Source of the DNA: Opitutaceae bacterium
Lineage (GTDB): Bacteria; Verrucomicrobiota; Verrucomicrobiia; Opitutales; Opitutaceae
Assembly (NCBI GenBank): GCA_027490995.1
Contig: JAIXWY010000003.1
Location: 248,001 to 312,000 of the forward strand
Reading direction: 5' to 3'
DNA length: 64,000 nucleotides
Shown here: piece after piece, positions 9,053-16,028 of the stretch
Layout: each line of letters starts with the position of its first letter
Position numbering within the stretch: position 1 is the first letter of the stretch
Translations under genes and position numbers: made by a program
The notes under the pieces: model-generated
Seen by the model: the letters and a program-made list of their open reading frames with translations, nothing else
Told to the model about the DNA's origin: nothing
Databases searched by the model: none

Positions 9053-9985
9053 ATGGAGACCAAACCCGATTCGACGCTTCCGCTGCTGACGGACATCGTG
9101 CGCTGCCTCGACGACAAGAAGGCCGAGGATCTGCGCGTGCTGAAGGTGGGCGCGCAGTCGTCGATCACCGACTACTTGGTCCTCGCGACCGGCACGTCCG
9201 AGCCGCACTTGCGCGCGCTGCGGGTGGAGCTGGAAAAAGCGATCGATCAGCGCAAGGCGCCGATCGCTGGCATGGACTCCGGCGAGCCAGGCAGCGGCTG
9301 GACCGTAGTCGATGCGTACCAGATCATGGTCCACCTGTTCACCGCGGATAAGCGTGAGCAGTATCGTCTCGAGAATCTCTGGAAGGACGCTCAGGACGTG
9401 TCCGTGCAGCGCCTGCTCCAGTCGGACGGCGTCGAGAAGGCTCCCGCCGCCCCGGCCGCCGCGCCTGCCCCGGCGCCCGTGGCCTCGGTTGAGTCTCCGG
9501 CCGCGGCGGTCGCCTCGTCCGTCACCCAGGCACCCGCGGCCGCGCCGATTGCCGCTGCTGCTGCCTCGGCGCCGCGCCAGCGCGGCGCTTCACGCAAGCC
9601 CCGCACGTCCGTGAAGGCCAAGGCGAAAGCGCCTGCCAAGTCGAAGACGACGGCGAAGGCCAAGCCCAAGGCCGCCACAAAAGCCAAGGGTGGCAAGGCG
9701 TCCGTGGGCGCCGCGCGACGCCCCTCGGCAAAGTCTCCGGTCAAGAAGGCGTCTGCACCCAAGGCGAAGTCGAAAGCCAAGACCAAGGCGAAGGGTGCGG
9801 CGAAGTCGGCGCCTCAGCGCAAGTCGACCTCTGCCGCCAAGACCAAGTCTCCAGCGAAGGTGAAGTCAGCTGCCAAAGCCAAGCCCTCACCTCGGGCAAA
9901 GGCTTCATCCAAGGGAAAGACTGCGGCCAGCGCCAAGGCTTCGGCCAAGGCGAAGACCCGGGCGCGCCCCGCGTCGCGCCGCTAG
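9053..9985 (+). CDS. rsfS: Ribosome silencing factor RsfS with a long Lys/Ala-rich histone-H1-like tail
   Basis: Residues 1-123 form the complete RsfS (Iojap/DUF143) domain, which binds ribosomal protein L14 and blocks subunit joining. The hallmarks VLATGTSEPHLRAL, GEPGSGWTVVDAYQIMVHLF and REQYRLENLW are present. The family is normally 105-130 residues, but this one is 310. Residues 124-170 are Ala/Pro-rich, and 195-310 are built of irregular Lys-Ala, Ser and Pro repeats (AKAK, KAKSK, SPAK) like histone H1 or bacterial Hc1 tails. The reading frame is continuous to the stop. Codon use is still GC-rich, so the tail looks native. L14 (rplN) is encoded elsewhere in this window. Confidence 0.92.
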   Translation: METKPDSTLPLLTDIVRCLDDKKAEDLRVLKVGAQSSITDYLVLATGTSEPHLRALRVELEKAIDQRKAPIAGMDSGEPGSGWTVVDAYQIMVHLFTADKREQYRLENLWKDAQDVSVQRLLQSDGVEKAPAAPAAAPAPAPVASVESPAAAVASSVTQAPAAAPIAAAAASAPRQRGASRKPRTSVKAKAKAPAKSKTTAKAKPKAATKAKGGKASVGAARRPSAKSPVKKASAPKAKSKAKTKAKGAAKSAPQRKSTSAAKTKSPAKVKSAAKAKPSPRAKASSKGKTAASAKASAKAKTRARPASRR

Positions 9986-10026
9986 GTACGTCGTTGCTCG
10001 GCCGATTGGCTGCGCCTCGCGGTGCG

Positions 10027-10048
10027 GTGCCGCGTTGTTCTGCGGCAC
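10027..10048. terminator. Hairpin between convergent rsfS and DUF481 genes
   Basis: A 7-base-pair stem (10027-10033 with 10042-10048) closes an 8-base loop in the 70-base convergent gap. No U tract is present on either strand, so a terminator role is tentative. Confidence 0.3.
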
Positions 10049-10055
10049 GCTGCGA

Positions 10056-11213
10056 TCAGAAGGCGTAGCCGATCGAGCTGATGAGGCGCTGGTCCGCCTT
10101 GGCAGACTGTTCGATCACGGTATTGTCGAGGTCGTATTCGAACCTGAGATTCATCGAGATTGTTTCCGTGACTCGGCCCTGAAGGGCTGAGTTCACACGA
10201 ATGCGATAGTTGCGGATCTCGTTGTTCGCCGCGACGATTTCTCCGTCGCGCAGGAGGAAGTCACCGCGGGACACCGGAGAATACTGGGCCAAGAAATCCT
10301 GCACGAACGTCAGGCGGGAGTTAATCCGGAACGTGTAGTCTTCGAAGACCTCGCCCAAGACCGTGAATCCTTCATTCAGCCTCAGGGCATCCCGGAATTG
10401 GCCGGTGACGCCGCCGCCTACGTTGATGACATGGCGGTCTCGCTTGACGATGGCGTATCCGAAACCGGCGTTTTGTTCGTAGTTTTGGTCGATCGCTTTG
10501 ACGTTGTCGGACAGAAAACTCGTCACCGCCTGAGCAAAGATGCGTTGGGAAAGATCGCGTCGCCACCGGAAGCTGGCGTCCGAGCGTTCGGAGATGAGTT
10601 GATCGTCGAGTTCGCTATACAGGGAGCGCACGTTGACCTTCAGCTGGTTGGGCCCCCGCGCGCGTTCGGCGTCGGCGCGAAGTGAGGTACTGATGCCTTC
10701 TCGGCGACCGGCTTCCTGCTGGAACCCGAATTCGATCGTGCCTCGCCAGCGGCTGGGGGTGGTCTGGGCCGCGTCGCGGGCGTTCCCTGTGGGGGAGTCC
10801 GCAGTAGGCGCCGCGGCGACGGTCGCGGCTCCGGGCGTAGCGTTCGATGGAGCCGGCGCTGGCATCCGGGTGCCTGCATGGGAAGGAGCAGACGCGGACG
10901 CCGCAGAGGAGGAAGGAGAGCCGAAGGAAGGGTCCATCGGGTTCTTCGGATCGCTGACGAATACAACGTCGGACTCCGCGATCACGACATTGCCGAAAAT
11001 CATAGAGCTGAGATGGATACGACCGTCCGCTCGGCGGATGATTTCGCCGGTGAGCCGATCCCCGTTGCGCAGTTGCAACTCGGCTGCCTGGGTGCTTACG
11101 GAAACGAGGGCGAGGCACCCGAACAGTCGCACCGCCACCGCTGACCGACGCAGCGCGCGGGCAATCTCGGAGCGCAACGAAAAGAGCGGCGAGAGCGGGC
11201 GTCGGACGATCAT
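10056..11213 (-). CDS. DUF481 family outer-membrane beta-barrel protein
   Basis: This 385-residue protein has an N-terminal signal region (residues ~28-43, LFGCLALVSVSTQA-A). After it comes a short SH3-like strand segment (LRNGDRLTGEIIRRADGRIHL) and a low-complexity Ala/Pro/Ser linker (~95-150). A C-terminal half of alternating amphipathic strands ends in a terminal aromatic (SIGYAF), typical of outer-membrane barrels. This arrangement matches DUF481 / YdiY-like proteins, whose role is unknown. It is monocistronic and faces rsfS tail to tail. Its upstream region is the 602-base gap before the pilin gene. Confidence 0.75.
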   Translation of the reverse strand: MIVRRPLSPLFSLRSEIARALRRSAVAVRLFGCLALVSVSTQAAELQLRNGDRLTGEIIRRADGRIHLSSMIFGNVVIAESDVVFVSDPKNPMDPSFGSPSSSAASASAPSHAGTRMPAPAPSNATPGAATVAAAPTADSPTGNARDAAQTTPSRWRGTIEFGFQQEAGRREGISTSLRADAERARGPNQLKVNVRSLYSELDDQLISERSDASFRWRRDLSQRIFAQAVTSFLSDNVKAIDQNYEQNAGFGYAIVKRDRHVINVGGGVTGQFRDALRLNEGFTVLGEVFEDYTFRINSRLTFVQDFLAQYSPVSRGDFLLRDGEIVAANNEIRNYRIRVNSALQGRVTETISMNLRFEYDLDNTVIEQSAKADQRLISSIGYAF

Positions 11214-11815
11214 CGGTGTAAAGTGGAGGGTGGGGGGAGGTTGCGGCCAGCAGAATTCCTGGCGGGTCAGACCCGGGTCGGGCCGCCCGGTTCCGTGGCT
11301 GCAGGGTGGGTGCTTCGGGGAGACGGCTGAACCGGGCCGCGGTGGCTGGCCGGCGAGGCCAGACGGGCCTCCGGGGTGTGGTTACGCCCCTCGACGGCGG
11401 GGCTGGAGCACGGTCGTCCAGCGGTGAGGTGTGGCAGCTCGGCGGTCCGGAGCGGCGTGGCGGTGCGGTGCGGTGCCCCCGTCGGAGGGCTCGGTGTTGC
11501 CGCCCGCGCCCGATTTACCGGCGGAGCGAGTCGTTTTTGGGACCTGCCCTCGAGGCACGCCTAGGGGAAGCGCGGTGGAGCGATTGGGCGATAACCCCCA
11601 GATTGTCCGCCTAAAGGAATTTCATAAACATATGCCCAAAAGCCAATTAACGAATATCGAGCGAGCGTGGAGTGAGTCGTGACTAGGATCACTTGCGGCC
11701 CGCTCGATCCAGTTTTTACGTTTCGTTGACTATGGAAATCCTTGGCTAAACTCAGCGTCGATCCGTTCAGCGTCATGAGGCCCTGATTCCTTGGCCTTTC
11801 ATATTATTCATCCTC
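11214..11815. other. Non-coding region between the DUF481 gene and the pilin gene
   Basis: I see no convincing gene in these 602 bases. Open frames in the left half are Arg/Gly/Pro-rich and look like random GC-rich sequence. A 6-base-pair hairpin (11346-11351 with 11357-11362) is present. From about 11600 the sequence becomes clearly AT-richer. That part should hold the pilin promoter and leader, and the left part the promoter of the DUF481 gene. Confidence 0.5.
11726..11752 (+). promoter_or_regulatory. Possible sigma-70-type promoter of the pilin gene
   Basis: TTGACT (11726-11731) is followed after 15 bases by TAAACT (11747-11752), about 64 bases before the pilin start. The spacer is shorter than ideal and the -10 box matches only 4 of 6. 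I found no convincing sigma-54 site. Confidence 0.28.
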
Positions 11816-12220
11816 ATGAAAACCACCCATCGTAACACCAAGGGCTTTACCCTTGTCGAAATCATGATCGTCGTCGTCATCATCGGCCTCTTGGCTGCGA
11901 TGGCGATCCCTGCGTTCCAGAAGGTTCGCGACAACTCCGTAGGCAAGGCCATGGAAAACGACGCGCGTCAGGTCGCTGCGGCGGCGCAGCAGTACTTCCT
12001 GGAGAACGGAGGCATCACGAGCATTACCTTCTCGGTCGACTCAGCCACGGGTCTTGTGACCGGCCCGCTGAGCAACTTTGTGAAGAGCATCTCCAAGGGC
12101 ACGGCGTCCGGTTCCGCACTTTCGTTGGACGCGGACTTCACGATGTCCAATCCGCAGTACAAGGGCGGCACGAGCGCTGCTTTGACGGTGACCTTCAATG
12201 CTGAAGGCAAGAGAGAGTAA
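11816..12220 (+). CDS. Type IV pilin-like prepilin
   Basis: The 134-residue protein has a class III signal: basic leader ending in Lys9-Gly10, then FTLVE with the conserved mature Glu5. A ~20-residue hydrophobic helix follows (IMIVVVIIGLLAAMAIPAF). It is expected to be processed and N-methylated by a prepilin peptidase, then assembled into a pilus or pseudopilus. The C-terminal region is Ser/Thr/Gly-rich and has no cysteines, so no disulphide D-loop. Many Ser and Thr residues would be available for O-glycosylation. No obvious Shine-Dalgarno site precedes the ATG. An intrinsic terminator ends the unit, so it is probably transcribed alone and strongly. Confidence 0.9.
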   Translation: MKTTHRNTKGFTLVEIMIVVVIIGLLAAMAIPAFQKVRDNSVGKAMENDARQVAAAAQQYFLENGGITSITFSVDSATGLVTGPLSNFVKSISKGTASGSALSLDADFTMSNPQYKGGTSAALTVTFNAEGKRE

Positions 12221-12245
12221 GGCCGGTTCAGATTTCTTCTTCAGA

Positions 12246-12271
12246 GGGCCGCATGCAATGCGGCCCTTTTT
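12246..12271 (+). terminator. Rho-independent terminator of the pilin gene
   Basis: A perfect 9-base-pair stem (12246-12254 with 12258-12266) with a 3-base loop is followed directly by TTTTT (12267-12271). It lies 25 bases after the pilin stop. Confidence 0.93.
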
Positions 12272-12397
12272 GTTTCGAAAACCGATCGGTTGAATCGGGA
12301 GTGGAGCGCGAGTCTAGCGAAGACCGCGTTTTTCGCGTTCCATTCGCCGACCAGGTAGAGAAACTCTGATTCTACGACCGATCCAGCCTAGCGGCCA

Positions 12398-14152
12398 ATG
12401 AGCGTCGTCGTGCGTCTTACCTTTCCTTCCCAACGTCTCTCTTTACCCGTGCTCAGTAGCACGATGCGGGAGGTGATCGCCGTCAGCCTTCTTGGACTGG
12501 CGGTGTTGGGCATCTATGCCCAAGTCGGGGCACACCGAACCATCGGTTTCGACGACTCTCTCTACCTGACTGACAACGCCTGGGTGAAGCGCGGGTTGAC
12601 GTGGGAGGGGCTTATCTGGGCTTTTACTAACGTGGATGCGGCGAATTGGCATCCGGTGACATGGATCAGTCACATGGTCGATCAAGAGCTTTTTGGAGCG
12701 TTGATTGGCGGACACATGATCGAGAACCCGATCTGGCACTTTGGAAATAGCTTTCTGGTTTACCGCCTGTTTCTGGCCCTTCGGCAGTCGCGCTCCGTGG
12801 CTTTGGCGCTGGCTCTCGTCTTTGTCTGTCATCCACTCAACGTTGAATCGGTGGCGTGGCTTTCCCAGAGGAAGACGCAGATCAGCACGTTCATGCTGTT
12901 GGCCACCGTGCTGGTCTATTTGGACTGGCGAGTGACCAAGCGATTTTCATCGCGAGTGCTGCTGACCATCGCGTACTTGATCAGCCTCATGTCAAAGGCG
13001 ATGGGCGTGACGTTGCCCGTTCTGTTGCTCGCGTATGAGCTCCTTTTGGCTTGGCCACAGATTCGAGCGGACTGGGCGCTGAAAGCGCGACGAGTCGTGG
13101 CCCTCCGCGTGTGGAACCTTGGCGTGCAACTTTGGCCGCTGGTGGCGGCGGCCTGCTTGGTGGCGGTGGCAACGTTTTTTGCGCAGCGCCACTCAGGTGC
13201 CGTAGCTTCGCTGGACAGGATTCCGCTCGAGTACCGGGTCCTGAATGCGTGGGCAGCCGTCGGCACCTACTTGAGGACCTTCTTCTGGCCATCGGAGCTG
13301 TGTCTTTTCTATCCCTTGCCCCCCGTGGCACGCTGGGGCGAGGCGGCACTCGGATTCTTCCTCGTGGCATTAGGAAGCCTCTTCGCGGCACTCGGGGCGC
13401 GCCGAGTACCGCTCGTGGCCTTCGGTTGGATTTGGTTTCTTGTCTCTCTCCTACCGGTGATCGGGCTGGTGCAGGTCGGCAGCCAGAGCCATGCCGACCG
13501 CTACATGTACGTTCCGATGCTTGGACTTCTGATCGCGGTTGGAGCTTGGTTCACCGAGGTGGGCTTGCCTGCGGTTCGTCGGCCTCGACTCGCATGGTCC
13601 GCTTTGACGTTCTCGTTTGCTGCGGGGATGGGCCTTCACGCCTACGCCTACACGATGCTTTGGAGGGACGCTGAGACCGCGTACCGACGCTCGATCGAAG
13701 TTGGGGGAGTTTCCTACGCGATGGCCTCTAATCTGGCAGCTACCCTAACCAACTTGCATTATTACAAGACGGCAGAGGTTTATTCAAATCTCTGTGTCCA
13801 GTTGTGGCCCGATCACGCCTTGGTGGTCGGCAACCATGCCAGTGTCTTGGCGTTGCTAGGCAAACATCAGGAGTCGGAGATTTGGTACCGGCGCGCGATG
13901 GCTCTAGATCCGAAGGAAGTAAAGTTCCCCTACATGTACGCGCTTTTGCTACTTCAGGTTGAGCGTAACGAAGAAGCTGAAATCATTCTCAACGAAGCGC
14001 TTCGGCTACTGCCATCTGAGGACGACTGGAGCAGTGGGAATCAGATGATTCGGCGGATTCTGCTCCGACAGGTGCCTCTCTCGGATCTCGGGGCCAAGCC
14101 GCTCGTCACCGCCGACATCACCCCTCCCGGCAATCAGCGTGAGCCCAAGTAG
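12398..14152 (+). CDS. TMTC-like GT-C membrane glycosyltransferase with C-terminal TPRs
   Basis: This protein has 584 residues, or 562 if the ATG at 12464 is used. It has about ten hydrophobic segments across ~25-420, then soluble TPR-like helices at ~425-560. The first external loop carries GFDDSLYLTDN; an acidic pair there is the catalytic signature of GT-C enzymes that use polyprenyl-phosphate sugars. The NWHPVTWISHMVDQ and HPLNVESVAWLSQRK segments match the bacterial TMTC/DUF1736-like TPR family. Base composition is less GC-rich than its neighbours, which may indicate transfer. It follows the pilin gene and overlaps the GT2 gene tail-to-tail by 19 bases. Pilin or envelope protein O-glycosylation is an inference. 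Confidence 0.7.
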   Translation: MSVVVRLTFPSQRLSLPVLSSTMREVIAVSLLGLAVLGIYAQVGAHRTIGFDDSLYLTDNAWVKRGLTWEGLIWAFTNVDAANWHPVTWISHMVDQELFGALIGGHMIENPIWHFGNSFLVYRLFLALRQSRSVALALALVFVCHPLNVESVAWLSQRKTQISTFMLLATVLVYLDWRVTKRFSSRVLLTIAYLISLMSKAMGVTLPVLLLAYELLLAWPQIRADWALKARRVVALRVWNLGVQLWPLVAAACLVAVATFFAQRHSGAVASLDRIPLEYRVLNAWAAVGTYLRTFFWPSELCLFYPLPPVARWGEAALGFFLVALGSLFAALGARRVPLVAFGWIWFLVSLLPVIGLVQVGSQSHADRYMYVPMLGLLIAVGAWFTEVGLPAVRRPRLAWSALTFSFAAGMGLHAYAYTMLWRDAETAYRRSIEVGGVSYAMASNLAATLTNLHYYKTAEVYSNLCVQLWPDHALVVGNHASVLALLGKHQESEIWYRRAMALDPKEVKFPYMYALLLLQVERNEEAEIILNEALRLLPSEDDWSSGNQMIRRILLRQVPLSDLGAKPLVTADITPPGNQREPK

Positions 14153-14886
14153 GCGGGGGCCGGAAATCCGAGCTTCTTGCTGAGAAAGAAACGGCCGGCG
14201 ACCCTCAGGCAACCGATGCCGTAGACCACGCTGCGGCGGAAGTTGATCGAGGAGGCTTCCGCGAAGTACTTCGTCGGACAGCTCACCTCGCCAATCATCG
14301 ATCCGCGCCACAGCGCTTGGGCGATGAACTGGTTATCGAAGATGAAGTCGTTGGAAAGGCCTTCGAGCTGCATGCGCTCGAGCAGCCGCCGTGAATACGC
14401 CCGGTAGCCCGTGTGGTACTCCGAGAGCTTCGCCCCCATCAGCAGGTTCTGAGACACGGTAAGGAACCGGTTCGCGACGTATTTCCACACCGGCATGCCG
14501 CCGTCCAGCGCGAAGCCGCCAAGGATGCGCGATCCAATCACGAAGTCGTGCAGGCCGTTCGCGATCATGCTCGCCATGGCGGGGATAAGCTTGGGCGTGT
14601 ACTGGTAGTCCGGATGCACCATGATCACAATGTCCGCTCCGCGCTCCAGAGCGATGCGGTAGCAGGATTTCTGATTACCGCCATAGCCTTGGTTACGGTC
14701 GTGCACGTGCACGATCACGCCCGGCAACGTCCGCGCGAGCGAGACGGTGCCGTCCCGGCTACCGTCGTCCACGAGGATGATGTCATCGACGATACCTTGA
14801 TCCATCACTTCGTCGTAGGTGGCGCGGAGCGTGCGCTCTGCATTGTAGGCCGGCATCACGACGGCGACGCGTTGGTTGCGGTACAT
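14134..14886 (-). CDS. GT2 family glycosyltransferase, polyprenyl-phosphate sugar synthase type
   Basis: This 250-residue GT-A enzyme resembles dolichol-phosphate mannosyltransferase-type synthases. Motifs: VAVVMPAYNAERTL at the N-terminus, VDDGSRDGT (residues 39-47) for nucleotide-sugar binding, NQGYGGNQKSCYRIAL, and HPDYQYTP (91-98), equivalent to the DxD metal site. GSRILGG and the HTGYRAYSR acceptor motif follow. No long C-terminal membrane region is present. The ATG at 14886 sits 2 bases after the methyltransferase stop, so the two form an operon. It could supply lipid-linked sugar to the adjacent GT-C enzyme (inference). Its 3' end overlaps that gene by 19 bases. Confidence 0.87.
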   Translation of the reverse strand: MYRNQRVAVVMPAYNAERTLRATYDEVMDQGIVDDIILVDDGSRDGTVSLARTLPGVIVHVHDRNQGYGGNQKSCYRIALERGADIVIMVHPDYQYTPKLIPAMASMIANGLHDFVIGSRILGGFALDGGMPVWKYVANRFLTVSQNLLMGAKLSEYHTGYRAYSRRLLERMQLEGLSNDFIFDNQFIAQALWRGSMIGEVSCPTKYFAEASSINFRRSVVYGIGCLRVAGRFFLSKKLGFPAPAYLGSR

Positions 14887-14888
14887 GG

Positions 14889-15878
14889 TCAGGAGGGGGA
14901 TCGGAAGGCCATCTCGACGGTGGCACCGGAGCGTGCAAGGAGTGCCGTGAGTTCCGCGACCAGCGCGGGTGGAAGAAGCAGGGCGGCGAGGGCCGCGTGG
15001 AGCGCCACCGCGGCATGGCGCTCGGGTAGGTGCGATCGGTTTCCCTTCAGCCGTTCGTACAGGAGGTTGCGGTCGCGATCCAGCGCGTTGAGCGCACTCT
15101 GCAACCACCCGTAAAGGTTCTGTTCCCAGCAGGCGTGATGGAGGCTCTCCAGAGCAAGGCCCCGGGCAATAAGGTGCTGCCGGACCGCTTCGGGGGGAGG
15201 CAGGGCGAGGTGTCGCGGTGCGTCGAGGTGAAACCAGGCCGTGCCGAAGCACCGCGCCTGCAGGCTCGCAAGATTGGGAAACGAGAGCAGCAGTCGCCCG
15301 CGAGGACGGAGGAGGCGGGTGAGGCGGTCGAGCGCCGCGCCGGGCTCGGGGAGGTGCTCAAGGACGTGAACGAGGGAGATCAGATCGAAATGGCGGTCCG
15401 GATAGGGGGCGTTTTCGAGCGTGCCGCGGTGCAGCCGAAGGCCGGGAACGGCCGCGGCACGGTCGGCAGCGGGGCCGGGAAGCTCGATGCCGTGGAGCTC
15501 CGCGGCGGGCGCTCGCTGCCCGAGCAAGCGGAGAAGGCGGCCGTCACCACAGCCGACGTCCAAGATGCGGGCGCGAGTCGGAAGTCCGCGGAGCAGGTGC
15601 CGGGCGCGGCCGACGGCCGCAGCTTCGCGCAGTCGTTCGATCGGGGCGGGGAACTTGGTGGCCCCCTCCCCGTAATAGGAGACGGCGTACGCCGCGTTGA
15701 GCTGGGCCGCGGTGGGCAGGGGATCTAGGAAGCCCGTACCGCAACGCGTGCAGCGGCGCCGCGGAAAGCAGTGACCCTTTTCATCGCTCGCCGCCGGCAG
15801 CACGTCGGCCACGCCGCTGCCACACAGCGGGCAGGGCCGACCGGGCGCGGTGGCGGAAGAGGCGAGGGGCGGTGCCAT
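14889..15878 (-). CDS. Class I SAM-dependent methyltransferase with an N-terminal zinc ribbon
   Basis: The 329-residue protein starts at the ATG at 15878; a longer open frame reaches 16184 but would run across the divergent protease start and is low-complexity. Residues 16-46 hold a Cys4 zinc ribbon (CPLCG ... CTRCG). The SAM-binding motif is ILDVGCGDG (105-113), followed by the typical acidic strand end (GIELPG) and the DLISLVHVLEHLPEP motif. This layout occurs in methyltransferases of surface-sugar loci, but the substrate cannot be read from sequence. It is co-transcribed with the GT2 gene. Confidence 0.85.
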   Translation of the reverse strand: MAPPLASSATAPGRPCPLCGSGVADVLPAASDEKGHCFPRRRCTRCGTGFLDPLPTAAQLNAAYAVSYYGEGATKFPAPIERLREAAAVGRARHLLRGLPTRARILDVGCGDGRLLRLLGQRAPAAELHGIELPGPAADRAAAVPGLRLHRGTLENAPYPDRHFDLISLVHVLEHLPEPGAALDRLTRLLRPRGRLLLSFPNLASLQARCFGTAWFHLDAPRHLALPPPEAVRQHLIARGLALESLHHACWEQNLYGWLQSALNALDRDRNLLYERLKGNRSHLPERHAAVALHAALAALLLPPALVAELTALLARSGATVEMAFRSPS

Positions 15879-16028
15879 GGGCAGGGGCGGGTCGAATAGA
15901 GGAATCGCCTCAGGGCCGGGAGAGCTTGAGGGCAAAGCTAGGCGCCCGCAGGGATCGCGGAAGTCAAATGTCCAGCTTTTGCGTGTCCGAGACATTGCGT
16001 CCGAAGGGGAGTCGCCTACGCTCGTGGG

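Noticed and set aside
9600..9980. Tandem DNA repeat or recombination array in the rsfS tail
   Set aside because: The repetition is at the amino-acid level (Lys/Ala/Ser) with variable codons and no fixed period, so it is coding low complexity and not a repeat array.
11306..11682. Overlapping plus-strand open frames before the pilin gene
   Set aside because: Products are Arg/Gly/Pro/Ala-rich without hydrophobic periodicity, and the frames end or start at arbitrary places. I treat the region as non-coding.
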